A stretch of DNA of 64,000 bases. Source: Saposhnikovia divaricata. Taxonomy: Eukaryota; Streptophyta; Magnoliopsida; Apiales; Apiaceae. This document shows, piece by piece, positions 1 through 11,876 of this stretch (position 1 is the stretch's first letter; each line of letters starts with the position of its first letter). A program made the position numbers and the translations under genes. The notes beneath the pieces were generated by a model that saw nothing but the letters and a program-made list of their open reading frames with translations, searched no databases and was not told the origin of the DNA. The stretch spans positions 182,662,148-182,726,147 of the forward strand of contig CM071598.1 of assembly GCA_036435485.1 (NCBI GenBank), read 5' to 3'.

Positions 1-59
1 CAGAGAGTGCTCAAGCCACTGTTTGCTCTGTTTCGTATTCAAAACCGTGTATAAAAATA

Positions 60-233
60 GAGTAAATTGCACTGTAGTGGCCAGATAAATTAATTTTTGG
101 CACTTTGATGGCCAATGTTGCAAATCTTGCAATATGATGGCTCGAAATTGTTTTTTTAGGCACTTAAATGACTTCCGTCAACTTTAGCATTAACGGAGTT
201 AAAATATCAGGGGTATTATTGTCCTTAAATAAA
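60..233. repeat. Left terminal inverted repeat of the Pack-MULE
   Basis: Reads GAGTAAATTGCACTGTAGTG inward and continues as a near-identical inverted match to 1868-2033, through the shared AACGGAGTTA and AGGGGTATTA motifs. A few substitutions separate the two arms. Confidence 0.88.
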
Positions 234-428
234 TACTGAGGGGTATTATAGTCCTTAAATTTTCATTACTCTGTTTTTTCCTTTTCTGTTTTTCACAGAC
301 ACAAACCCAATTCTCTCTTCTTCTTTAACCATCGATTTACTCTCCTATTTTATTCTTCGATTTTAACATTTACAACCCCCTTCTCCTCTTCTTCGTTTCT
401 TTTTAATTTAGTCTGTTGTTGTTATTTC

Positions 429-911
429 TTGACAGCTTATTGTTGTGATGGCAAGTTAGAGGAGGCAATTAAAGTTGTTGATGAAATGGATGAGAAGGGG
501 ATTGCTTATGATTCGAGAACTTACGACGCGCTTGTGTTGGGTGCGTGTAAGGCGAAAAGAGTGGACGGGGGTTTAGTGTTGTTGAGAAGAATGGTGGATG
601 AGGGAATACCAACATTGTATTCAACACATATACATGTTATTAATGCATTACTGAAAATGGGGTATTATGGACAAGCGGTGGACTTTGTGTTGATTTATGC
701 GGGGAAAGATAAGGCTTTGGATCATGAGTGTTTCGGGGTATTGGCTAGGCGGTTGATTAGTTTGAAGAGGTTTGATGAGGCTAAGTTGGTTTTGGAGGAA
801 ATGAGGAGTAGGGGTTTGGAAATTGGTGGGAAATTGGCGGAGGCTATTGAGAAATGGGAAGGTAATTCGGGAACATCTCATTGGGAAGGTAATTCTGTGT
901 GTCATCTGTAA
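429..911 (+). pseudogene. Captured pentatricopeptide-repeat (PPR) gene fragment
   Basis: A 160-codon open frame whose first 60 residues are clear PPR helices: GKLEEAIKVVDEM, then YDSRTYDALVLGACKAKRVD and GGLVLLRRMVDEGIP, with a further degenerate repeat around KRFDEAKLVLEEMRSRG. PPR proteins are organelle RNA-binding proteins normally made of many 35-residue repeats with an N-terminal transit peptide. Here only about four repeats remain and there is no targeting sequence. The start codon is simply the first in-frame one after what may be a splice-acceptor-like TTCTTGACAG. The C-terminus contains a short duplication, WEGNS-GTSH-WEGNS. It lies wholly inside the Pack-MULE, so it is a transduplicated fragment. 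Whether it is transcribed cannot be seen. Confidence 0.8.
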
Positions 912-1867
912 TCTGTAAGCAAGAGCCTAGATACTCCGAGAAGAAATGCATCTCTCTGCCACTGCCTGTTTTCAATACCCTGAGGTCTTGTTGGTAAATT
1001 AGGGGACAGCCCAAATGATCTCTCACATCTTCTAAGAAATATAGGATGTCCAGTTCATCTGAATAGATTGGAAGAGTTGAAATACTAAAAGAACTAAAAG
1101 TGTTAGTTATTGATTTCGAATGCCCCCTAATATGCAAAGGCGACGCCTCCCAGTTATGCAGCGTAAAACATTCAAAACTAGTTTTAAGTGCTGTTCGTGT
1201 GGCTGAGTTGCTGTTTCGTTTTTAGTTCGTGGAGTTTGTTTTATATGTTCTGTTATAGCCTCACCATTGATTACAAGTCAGAGCTAGTCTGAGGACCAAC
1301 CTTGTTGAGTTTGGATGCCATCTCTTGTAGATGATGGTTATAGGGAAATTTTTAGAACCAATTGATGTGCTTTGCGTAAAGATATGAGAGACGACTTAAT
1401 TAGGCCACAGATTAAGCCTGAAGGTAGATATGGGACACCTTTCAAAGCGTTCGTCATGTTTCTTCTTGGCAGGACATATGCATGAAAAGATTGAATACTA
1501 TCTTTGATTAGGACTATTAGCCTTGATGGTTTTGTTTGTATCTAATATGTGCTTTATGGTAACTTGTTAAATGTTATACTCCCTGAAGAGTTATCTTAGA
1601 AGAGGGAGATTTCTAGCAGATTTCATATGTGAAATTCTGTATGGGTCATAGTTAGGTCACAGTTTTTCTGGGACTTGGGGTTGTGGAAGTAATGCGGGAG
1701 GTTGAAGGAATTCAGGCTGCATAAAAAGGTGACGTCAAATGAATATTGTCTTGCCAGATACTTTTTATGGGCCGGGTGACTTTCAACCAAGTCAAGGATC
1801 TGTTTTATTTTGTTTGAAAAGTCTGAGTTTGCTGCTGGGATCGAAGAAAAGTATATTAGGATAAGAA

Positions 1868-2033
1868 AAAGACTATAATACCCCTGTCAAACTAACTCCG
1901 TTAAGGCTAAGATAACGGTAGTCATTTAAGTGGCTAAAAAAACAATTTCGAGCCATCATAGTGCAAGATTTGCAACATTGGTCATCAAAGTGCCAAAAAT
2001 TAATTTATCTGGCCACTACAGTGCAATTTACTC
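1868..2033. repeat. Right terminal inverted repeat of the Pack-MULE
   Basis: Reverse complement of the left arm at 60-233 with scattered mismatches. It ends CAGTGCAATTTACTC at 2033, immediately before the ATAAAAATA target duplication. Confidence 0.88.
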
Positions 2034-2042
2034 ATAAAAATA

Positions 2043-2499
2043 TGACAAAGAACAGTACCAGGTACTCAAGTGGTTGCCGACGACGCTTTTGAACTAGGAT
2101 ATTCACGTTCTCTACGTTAAATCTATTTTAAGTTTTCTATCTTATCACCTTTGCTATCATCTACGTTAAATCTATTTAAAATTCACTTACTATTTATTTT
2201 TAATTTTATTGTCATTTTCCTTGTTTTAATTAAAAATAAATAGTAAATAAACTTTTTAAATTTTAAATATATTATAAAAAATACTAGAATTATTAACCTT
2301 TCGTTTGGTTATGGAACCATTCAAGAAAAATGTGTAGAAATCAATGAAAAATTATTTTTATTTTTTGAGTATATTTTAAAGGTATCCATTTGATATTTAT
2401 TATGACTTTAATGATTCAAATGAGATGCCGATAACTAGGATGAGCAATTTGATACTAGCCCTCCACTTCAGTCAGCACTTTGAGATTTAACCCCAAAAA
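2043..2499. other. AT-rich spacer with no recognised feature
   Basis: No ORF of note, no TIR pair and no coding similarity seen. TCTACGTTAAATCTATTT occurs twice (about 2109 and 2160), a short local direct repeat. Confidence 0.5.
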
Positions 2500-3413
2500 A
2501 AAGTTGTTCCTAAATAATTGTCACATTCCTTTTTCCAATACATATTTTTACAAATTTTTCCATATATACCCCTTTATTTCTAATACCAATGTTTGACTTT
2601 ATATTTAATATACATACTCATAGAACCAAACCAAACCAAACATACCCAGTGTATCCCGCTCAGAGCAGGGTCTGGGGAGGGTAGGATGTACGCAGACCAT
2701 ACCCCCACTTTTATAGCGGGGAGGCTGTTTCCGTGAAGACCCTCGGCTGAGTGCACAACATACATAGAGTGTGGAAAATACAACGGACATGATATGGGAA
2801 TGGACAAAGACAAACCTGGGGCCCATGGCGTTCTCCACATGGGACCTACCTATTTGCGAGGGTTTAAGATACTCCTAGCTTGAAGCGCTCCAACCACGCG
2901 GTAATTCCCGCACATAGACAACACCGCACCAAGGTCCCTGCATCTGCAAAACCAGAAAACAAAAGACACTCAAACGAAAAGTGAGTACGCAAAAGCCGAA
3001 CTTCTAAAAAATTGCTAACCGAGACAAGGCAACTCTGAGGCTCTCGACAACAGAGCCACATCCTAAAAGGGAATCCACCACTCTGATACGCCGCCGCCAG
3101 GAACACCTATCCGCAAGCATGGTCTCATTTAAGTTTAAAGCCTTCAAATCCATCCTGAGCTGCTCTTCCCACGACCTCCTAGGCCTGCCTCTCCTCCTCG
3201 CCCCTACAACCGTCAGATTCTCGACCCTCCTAACTGGGGCTTCAGCCCGCCTCCTACGAACGTGGCCGAACCATCTCAACCTTCCTTCCCTAACTCATAG
3301 GTCATCATTTAATGTTAAGATTAAGAGCAAACATGGAAACAAATTACATAATTAAATCTTTCTTAATATGTGTGTTCTTTGCAAATGTGCCAACTAAAAA
3401 GGGACGGAGGGAG
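2500..3413. mobile_element. Stowaway-like MITE remnant split by a LINE
   Basis: The right end, GGGACGGAGGGAG followed by TA at 3414-3415, is the reverse complement of the CTCCCTCCGTCCC terminus of Tc1/mariner Stowaway MITEs. The matching left part, before the LINE, contains the related string AATAATTGTCACATT, but its terminus is too degraded to place. The two halves are separated by the LINE at 2624-3292 and its 8-bp target duplication. Confidence 0.45.
2624..3292 (-). mobile_element. 5'-truncated RTE-type LINE, copy A
   Basis: A 669-bp 3' fragment of the LINE family also present at 33482-36689 and 44381-46046. On the minus strand the 3' end is a TTTGG-repeat tail, typical of RTE-clade LINEs. 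Upstream, in minus orientation (3004-3279), is the end of ORF2, with RWFGHVRRRRAEAPVRR and GRRRGRPRRSWEEQLRMDLK. Perfect 8-bp direct repeats ACTCATAG at 2616-2623 and 3293-3300 flank it, so both boundaries are exact. The reverse-transcriptase domain is missing, as expected for 5' truncation during target-primed reverse transcription. Confidence 0.88.
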
Positions 3414-3654
3414 TAACTTAGAGCAACTCCAACAGCCTCCTTGTATTTTCCTTATAAATATTATAAAATATTAGGCTCTTAGTGATTTAGGATATTATAA
3501 GGTATGACAACTCCAACAAGCTTCCTTATAATTGATCCTTATATTATTAAATAATAAATAAAAGGAAGGAAGCAAGAAGAAAAAAAGAGGGAAACAATTG
3601 GAAAGAGGAGGGAAAATAATATTTTATTGATAAAAGTGAAATAAGGGAGCCCTT

Positions 3655-4628
3655 TGTTGGAAAATGTGGGTGTTAGCCCCATTTTGACGAGTCATTTTGA
3701 GCTAAGATTTGAGTAGGTCTTGGGTGCGTGATCGCAACAAGTTATGCTTGGAATATGCTCTACTTCGTGAGAGCTTTCCAACGCATATTAAAGTACTCAA
3801 AACGACTAAGCGATGGATGAGTTATGATTGTCCAAAGTTGATCCCTTAGAAGTGGAAAATAGAAGAGTGAACCTTGTATCCCACATTGATAAGGAAAAGA
3901 GCCTTTCAAGACTTTATATAGCAAGACACTCATGTACTGTCTAAAAGTGTTAATAATGTATTACTCCATCATCTACGTGCGCGCGGGGGGGTGCAAATTG
4001 TGGGATTTCGAGGGAAAAACGTGGCTTCGCAAGCCTCGGGCTTTCCGCGTGTGCGACCTGCGGACACGAATGCAGCAAAATTTGGGCCGAATAATCCCGG
4101 ACCAGTTTTGTTAAATTATTCTCCACTGGGCTGCTCAAATAATTGATTCTGTTTTGCTGAAATTAATTCTGCCTCGATTATGAATTAATAATTCTGATTC
4201 GATTAAGGATTAATTGATCACTTCCGTTTTTAATTAACGCGTGTAATTAATTACCTAATTAATTAACGCGTCTAATTATAACTGATTAGCACGCATGTCA
4301 GAGCCTATTTATTCATCGCTATAGAGTGTAGGGTAAATCATTGAAACACACAGCCTCTCTTATTTTTCCTTCCTCTTCCTCCTGGTGGTAATAACTTGCT
4401 CTGTTCTAGCTCGCCGAGAGTGTAGCACTTGCTTCACTGCGCCTTGTTTTATCCTGGGAAGCCTTCGTTCTTGCAATTACGGTGAGGACGAAATAAGCTT
4501 TAAGGAGACAGTGTTTGCACTGGACTCAAGGATTATTCTCTTGTATCCTTATGTTATTTTGCCCTCTGTTATTCGCACACGAACACGATTTTATTTGTTT
4601 AATTGTTTTTTGTGCTGATTATTCAACA
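3655..4628 (+). repeat. 5' LTR of the copia element
   Basis: Begins TGTTGGAAAATG and ends ATTATTCAACA. It is the same length as the 3' LTR with about ten substitutions. A TATA-like CTTTATATAGCAAG near 3910 is a plausible LTR promoter. Confidence 0.95.
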
Positions 4629-4700
4629 ATCTTAAAGCTTAATTATATATATCTGCGACTAACAATCTTCTGTTTGTTTGTTTGTTTTGAGTAACAGATC

Positions 4701-7700
4701 ATGGAGAACATTAATAAAACCGATGTTGTGACAACGGCTGTGACTACCTCCGACGCACCGGTCATACCAGAAGTGGGTTTATCGAACCCTAACGCACTGG
4801 TTATGTCGGATGGGAGTATGTCAGGGATTGGACATGCGCCTTCGGGGTATGTGCCTTTCCAAATCAATGTTGGGCAGATACCATGCTCCTTCGGACTGAT
4901 CTCGGGTGGATTCGTTCCTCCGACGTTGTAGGCTTCTGCTGTACAGACTCCGCCGTTTGTACATGTGTCTGCTACACCCGTGGCACCTGTTGTGCCTGTG
5001 ATGCCTACTGCACCTGTGGCACCTGTTGTGCCTCCCGCACATGCGGAGAAGCCGGAGAAGTTTAATGGCACAAACTTCAAGCGATGGCAGCAGAAAATGC
5101 TGTTTTATCTGACCACTCTGAATTTGTCTCGCTATCTAAAAGAGGAGGCACCTAAGGTCTCGACTGATAGTGATGTGCAGACTGTGTTTGCTGCTGATGC
5201 GTGGAAGCACGCCGACTATATCTGTCGGAATTATGTGCTTAATGGCCTGGCAGACTCGTTGTATAACGTGTACTACTCAAAGCCAACAGCTAAGGACTTA
5301 TGGGAGTCTCTCGAACATAAGTATAAAACCGAAGATGCTGGAGCCAAGAAATGGATTGTTGGCCGTTTTCTTGAATACAAGATGATGGACTCCAAGACTG
5401 TGGTCAGTCAGGTGCAAGAATTGCAAGTGATTATTCATGACATTCATGCTGAGGGAATGGTCATAAGAGAATCTTTCCAAGTTGCTGCTGTAATTGAGAA
5501 GCTGCCCCCTGGTTGGAATGATTTCAAGAATTACCTGAAGCACAAGCGGAAGGAGATGACAATGGAGGATCTTATTCTGAGACTTCGCATTGAAGAAGAC
5601 AACAGGGGATCTGAGAAGAAGGTCAGTGTTGCCACTGAAAAGGCAAACATGGTGGAGCACGCTCAAAGTTCCAAGAAGGCCAATTCTGGAAAATGGACAA
5701 AGCTGGGACCTAAGGGAGGAGTTTCGAAGCCCTCGAAATTCCAAGGAAAACGCTACAACTGTGACAAGGTGGGTCATAGGTCTTCCGAGTGCAGGAAGCC
5801 CAACAAGAAGAAGGAAGCAAACATGGTGAACGATATCTCAAAGAATATGTCTGACATAGACTTATGTGCGACTGTCTCTGAGGTGAACCTGGTTGGCTCT
5901 AATCCGAGGGAATGGTGGATTGATACTGGAGCAACAAGGCATGTTTGTTCTGACAAGGCGATTTTCTCTAGCCTCCAAGCTTCCGATGCTGGTGAGAAGC
6001 TCTACATGGGGAATTGAGCAACGTCTACTATTGAAGGGGAAGGCACGGTGATTCTGAAGATGACCTCTGGAAAGAATCTGACTCTGAAGAATGTACTTTA
6101 TGTTCCTGATATTCGCAAGAATCTTGTTTCTGGTTCTCTGTTGAATAAGCATGGATTTCGCATTGTAATTGAGTCAGATAAAGTAATTTTGTCTAAGAGT
6201 GGTATGTTTGTAGGCAAGGGCTATGTAACTGATGGGCTCTTTAAGCTCAATGTAATGTCGGTCAATGACAATAATGCAATGAAGAATTCTTCTGCTTACT
6301 TGATTGAGTCTCCTAATTTATGGCATGCTAGATTAGGACACATGAATTATGACACTTTACAACGATTAAGTGCAAAAGACTACATACCAAAATTAAACAT
6401 TGATTCAAAACATAAGTGTGAAATTTGTGTTGAGGCAAAATTAACTAGATCATCTTTTAAACGTGTGGAAAGAAATACCAAAGTGCTAGATTTAATACAT
6501 AGTGATATATGTGATTTGAAATTCGCTCCAACTACAGGAGGAAACAAGTATTTTATAACATTCGTGGATGATTGTACAAAATACTGCTATGTATATTTGC
6601 TTAAGAGCAAAGACGAAGCTATAGATAAATTTAAAATCTATAAGGAAGAAGTTGAGACACAACAAAAAGAGAAAATCAAAACGATACGTAGTGATCGTGG
6701 AGGTGAATATGTCGAGCCCTTCGAGGTATTCTGTTCACAACATGGTATAATCCATGAGGTCACTGCACCATACTCACCACAATCTAACGGTGTGGCTGAG
6801 AGGAAAAACCGCACTCTCAAGGAAATGATGAATGCGATGTTATTAAGCTCTGGACTTCCGCAGTCTATGTGGGGGGAAGCCATCTTAAGTGCAAATTATC
6901 TTTTAAATAGGATGATTCGCAAGAATAAGAATGAAATTCCTCATGAAATATGGAAGAAAGAGAAGACAAGTTACAAACACTTGAAAGTGTGGGGGTGCCT
7001 CGCTAAGGTACTAATCCCTATGCCTAAGAAGGTGAAGATCGGTCCAAAGACGGTGGACTGTATATTCATCGGATATCCACCACATAGCACTACATATCGT
7101 TTTCTTGTATATGAATCAAAGATTCCTAAGATTCTAAAGAATACGATTATGGAATCAAGGAATGCGTCATTCTTTGAGAATATATTTCCTTGTAATCCTG
7201 GAATTGAGCGCCCTACTACGTCTAAACGACCTCATGAGTCTTTAGAAGACGACAATGAGAGTGATGAAGGTGAAGACGAAAATGTGGGGGTAGTGAGAAG
7301 GAGCAAAAGACAAAGGAAAGAGAAATCCTATGGGTCAGAGTTTCTGACTTATTTGCTCGAAGAAGGTGATCCGAAAACCTACAAGGAAGCGGTAACATCA
7401 CCTGATGGACCTATGTGGAAAGAGGCCATCAAAAGTGAAGTTGATTCTATTTTACAGAATCGTACGTGGGAGTTAGTGGACTTACCAACCGGAAGTAAAA
7501 CATTAGATAGCAGGTGGATTTTTAAAAAGAAATTGAAACCTGATGGCACCATAGATAAGTACAAGGCCAGACTTGTAATCAAAGGATACAAGCAACAACA
7601 TGGTCTTGATTACTTTGATACATATTCTCCAGTATCGAGAATAACATCTATAAGAATGATGTTTGCTATCGCTGCAATGCGAGATTTAGAAGTACATCAA

Positions 7701-8909
7701 ATGGATGTGAAAATTGCTTTTCTAAATGGTGATATAGATGAGGAGATCTATATGAAACAACATGAAGGGTTTGTTGTCCCTGGTCAAGAGAGAAAGGTCT
7801 GTAAATTGGTGAAATCAATATACGGCCTGAAGCAAGCACCTATGAAGTGGCATGAGAAGTTTGATCAAGTCGTGCTACCGAATGGCTTCAAGACCAATGA
7901 ATGTGATAGTTGTGTCTATTACAAGGATAACGAGAGTGGCTATGTCATGATGACATTATACGTAGATGATCTGCTTATTGCTAGTAGCAATGATAAAGTG
8001 ATCAAATCTACAAAAGGCATGTTAAAGGCAAGGTTTGACATGAAAGACATGGGTCTAGCAGATGTAATTCTAGGAATTCAGATTTCTAGAACATCTGAGG
8101 GTCTGGAATTAAGTCAACCACATTACATTGACAAAATTCTTGAGAAATTTCTCAAGGATGATGTTGAGACAGCGAGAACACCTGTGGATGTGACATTGCA
8201 TCTATCCAAGAATAAAGGTGTAGGAGTCTCGCAGCTGGAATACTCACGGATAATTGGAAGTCTGATGTACCTAATGAGTTGTACAAGACCAGACATTGCA
8301 TACTCAATTAGCAAGTTGAGTAGATTTACAAATAATCCGGGAGCTGATCACTGGAAAGCGATCATAAGAGTACTGAGGTACTTAAGGAGAACTCGAGACT
8401 ATGGACTGCATTATGGCAGATACCCAGCAGTATTAGAAGGATATACTGACGCGAACTGGATATCTAGCAAGAAGGCACTAAAGTCTACGAGTGGCTATGT
8501 ATTTACAATGGCCGGAGCGGCAGTGTCATGGAAATCCTCGAAACAAACGGTGATAACTCATTCCACGATGGAAGCTGAGTTTGTGGCATTAGATAAATGC
8601 GCACGAGAGGCGGAATACTTACGCCAATTTCTGGAGGATGTTCCAAGATGGACAAAGCCTGTGACTGCAATAGGACTGCATTGTGATAGTCAGTCAGCCA
8701 TTGGCAGAGCACAGAGCACGATGTATAATGGACAGTCTCGTCACATAAGACGACGACATAGTTCCATTAGACAATTAATATCAACCGGAATTATCACGAT
8801 TAACTATATACCGTCAAGGGATAATATCGCGGATCCGCTAACCAAAGGGTTATCAAGAGAGCTGGTTGATAAATCATCGAAAGGGATGGGCCTTAAGCCT
8901 ACTGTTTAA
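4701..8909 (+). pseudogene. Copia gag-pol polyprotein with two in-frame stops
   Basis: One continuous frame of about 1,400 codons from the ATG at 4701 to the stop at 8909, interrupted by TAG at 4929-4931 (in gag) and TGA at 6015-6017 (just after the protease). Gag shows the FNGTNFKRWQQKM core. The zinc knuckle reads RYNCDKVGHRSSEC, with the first cysteine of the CX2CX4HX4C pattern replaced by arginine. The protease has WWIDTGATRHVCS (D-T-G-A). Integrase has an HX4H/CX2C zinc motif (HARLGHMN..., KCEICVEAK) and acidic catalytic residues. The reverse transcriptase has YVDDLLIAS and the upstream MDVKIAFLNGDIDEEIYM block. RNase H has YTDANW and ends ADPLTKGL. Apart from the stops and the zinc-finger change the copy looks nearly intact. 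Stop readthrough is possible but unproven. Confidence 0.93.
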
Positions 8910-9520
8910 CGGCATCATGGTGGACACCCAACCTTGCTGACTGGAGGTCCCAAGGACTTGGTTCAAATGGGCAAACTAAATCATGATGACCTAATCACTG
9001 TGGGGGTAACCCCTGGCCTGTTCCTATGATGAGAAACAGTGAGACCCGTATGGTACGAGGGTAAGCTTTTCACTTTTAATGATCTTTGGCGAATACACGG
9101 AGTTCAGGAGCTGTGAATGCATGGAATTCGGTTGAGTAAACGCGGGTTACTCTTTAAGATAAAGATCACCTATGTGGGAGAGAAGTGGGGCCGCTTCAAA
9201 GGAGAATTGCGAGGCACAATTCTTTAGAAACTCCTGCAGAACCAGGATGATGTTCCATGGCCAAAATGGACATGATCATGTGAGCTGAACGAGTCAGAAA
9301 GGATATAGTGATAAGTATATCATCGCTTACACAAACGGTCGAACAGTTCAAAGAGCAAACCTCCACTGTCTACCAGTAAGGTCGATATGCTTACTCAATC
9401 GAAGGTTCAAGGAGCAAACCTCTACCTATCGTATGCTATATCTGATCGAAGAAATTATCACCAAGTCAAACTCCGTGTCTGTCTGTCTGGTGTGTGCTAA
9501 TGAAACATCAATCTCATCCA

Positions 9521-9530
9521 TGTGGGGGAT
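9521..9530 (+). other. Polypurine-like tract before the 3' LTR
   Basis: TGTGGGGGAT abuts the TG of the 3' LTR, the position where plus-strand priming occurs in LTR retrotransposons. Confidence 0.7.
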
Positions 9531-10504
9531 TGTTGGAAAATGTGGGTGTTAGCCCCATTTTGACGAGTCATTTTGAGCTAAGATTTGAGTAGGTCTTGGG
9601 TGCGTGATCGCAGCAAGTTATGCTTGGAATATGCTCTACTTCGTGAGAGCTTTCCAACGCATATTAAAGTACTCAAAACGACTAAGGGATGGATGAGTTA
9701 TGATTGTCCAAAGTTGATCCCTTAGAAGTGGAAAATAGAAGAGTGAACCTTGTATCCCACATTGATAAGGAAAAGAGCCTTTCAAGGCTTTATATAGCAA
9801 GACACTCATGTAGTGTCTAAAAGTGTTAATAATGTATTACTCCATCATCTACGTGCGCGCAGGGGGGTGCAAATTGTGGGATTTCGAGGGAAAAACGTGG
9901 CTTCGCAAGCCTCGGGCTTTCCGCGTGTGCGACCTGCGGACACGAATACAGCAAAATTTGGGCCGAATAATCCCGGACCAGTTTTGTTAAATTATTCTCC
10001 ACTGGGCTGCTCAAATAATTGATTCTGTTTTGCTGAAATTAATTCTGCCTCGATTATGAATTAATAATTCTGATTCGATTAAGGATTAATTGATCACTTC
10101 CGTTTTTAATTAACGCGTGTAATTAATTACCTAATTAATTAACGCGTCTAATTATAACTGATTAGCACGCATGTCAGAGCCTATATATTCATCGCTATAG
10201 AGTGTAGGGTAAATCATCGAAACACACAGCCTCTCTTATTTTTCCTTCCTCTTCCTCCTGGTGGTAATAACTTGCTCTGTTCTAGCTCGCCGAGAGTGTA
10301 GCACTTGCTTCACTGCGCCTTGTTTTATCCTGGGAAGCCTTCGTTCTTGCAATTACGGTGAGGACGAAATAAGCTTTAAGGAGACAGTGTTTGCACTGGA
10401 CTCAAGGATTATTCTCTTGTATCCTTATGTTATTTTGCCCTCTGTTATTCGCACACGAATACGATTTTATTTGTTTAATTGTTTTTTGTGCAGATTATTC
10501 AACA
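9531..10504 (+). repeat. 3' LTR of the copia element
   Basis: 974 bp, collinear with the 5' LTR with no length difference. The CCCTT target duplication follows at 10505-10509. Confidence 0.95.
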
Positions 10505-10851
10505 CCCTTAAAGATAAGAGATGACATGATGCTCTTAACTTTTTAAGGAAAAGTTAAGAGCCTGTTGGAGCACAATTTTAAACATAATCCCTTATAATTT
10601 GAGTTAGGAGGTCATATAAGGGATCTCTTGGAGTTGCTCTTATATGTTAAAGTGATAAGTGTCACATAAATGATAAGTAAATCAGAGCTTGTAGAGTGTT
10701 TTGTAAATCAGAACTTATAAATCAGTAGAGTTTTTGGTAAATCAAAACTTATAAATTTACATTTTTATGTTTTTTTAATATATATTAGTGGATATCAATA
10801 AATAGATATCAATGAGTAGAAAAATTTGATATATACATATTAATTTTCTAA

Positions 10852-11798
10852 GACATCCATTATTCAAGGATAGATGTTGCCCGTTCTGTTGGTATTTGGA
10901 ATTTAGGAATGAATAAAATATTAAAATTCATTTGACATCCCTTGCGAGCACAAAAGGTCATGTGAGCTGGTGGGCCTTCTACTTTTCACAACCATCTACA
11001 AATAGTGGCCTTCTTACGGAATATGGACTACGTAAAGCAAGTCCGGTAATTTTTTACTATTTTTTCACAAAATAACGACATTACGAGGACAGGGGTGCTT
11101 GCTCTCCCAACTTCCTCATGTATTAAATTTTTTTCATTTAGATTCTCTGTGTGCGATGAGAGTGAAAAATAAATAAATTAGTTTTGACAAAAATATTAAA
11201 ATGTAATATAAAAATTCAATTAATTTTTTTCTTAAATTTAAGGTATTAAAGGAAGTTATTCTAACAGAAAATATGAAGAATTTTTTTTTTATTTTTGGCT
11301 TTACAAATGTGATTGATTATTTGATTTTAGATAAATCAAAATTTGTTACAAAAATCATGACGGGAGATTTTGGTACCGTGTGGTACACACACGAACATCT
11401 AAAGTTTCCCATCCATACATGGTGCATAATAAATCAAGGAGTCAGTTCCTGTGATGGTATATTCTTTGAGCATTCCGATTATTTCATTTTGTGGTCAAGA
11501 TAAAACAGCCCATTCAATTTTTTCCTTCAAATCATTTACAAGAAACTAATTATCGCAATTATACACATATATAGACTTTTTGTTTATCTTTAAAAATGGA
11601 GTACAAACTATAAACGATATAAAACATTAATATTTTAATTAAAAAATGTCAACTAAATTCTCATTGTACGATCATTGACACACATTAGATAAATAGTTTA
11701 TACAATCATTAAAAATAAAATACAAAATCCAAATCTACAGAATACTTGGTTTTTATTATCCTTGAAATTTTCTAGCATCTCAAAATATTTTATGCCTT

Positions 11799-11876
<78 letters not shown>

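Larger units (their letters stand above)
60..2033. mobile_element. Pack-MULE carrying a captured PPR gene fragment
   Basis: A 1,974-bp non-autonomous Mutator-like element. Both ends begin GAGTAAATTGCACTGTAGTG reading inward, giving terminal inverted repeats of about 165-175 bp. Perfect 9-bp direct repeats, ATAAAAATA, lie just outside at 51-59 and 2034-2042; 9-bp target duplications with long TIRs are the hallmark of MULEs. No transposase is visible inside. The interior carries a pentatricopeptide-repeat reading frame (429-911), so this is a Pack-MULE by definition. The pyrimidine-rich stretch at 240-430 looks unrelated to the PPR part and may come from another locus. The internal sequence 912-1867 has no ORF and may be captured 3' UTR. 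Confidence 0.88.
3655..10504 (+). mobile_element. Young Ty1/copia LTR retrotransposon
   Basis: A 6,850-bp element with two 974-bp LTRs (TG...CA ends) and a perfect 5-bp target duplication, CCCTT, at 3650-3654 and 10505-10509. The domain order gag, protease, integrase, reverse transcriptase, RNase H is the copia order. I counted about ten substitutions between the LTRs (about 1%), so insertion was recent. A GT-rich polypurine-like tract, TGTGGGGGAT, directly precedes the 3' LTR. The usual initiator-tRNA primer site (TGGTATCAGAGC) is not seen after the 5' LTR. The 620 bp between the pol stop and the 3' LTR is non-coding and contains two imperfect copies of a GTTCAARGAGCAAACCTC motif. The polyprotein is broken by two in-frame stops. 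Confidence 0.95.
3421..10639. mobile_element. Harbinger-like MITE interrupted by the copia element
   Basis: Left end GAGCAACTCCAACAG at 3421 and right end CTCTTGGAGTTGCTC at 10639 are inverted and flanked by TTA on both sides (3418-3420 and 10640-10642). A TTA duplication with this TIR style fits PIF/Harbinger MITEs. Removing the copia element (3655-10504) and one CCCTT leaves an element of about 365 bp. Confidence 0.75.
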
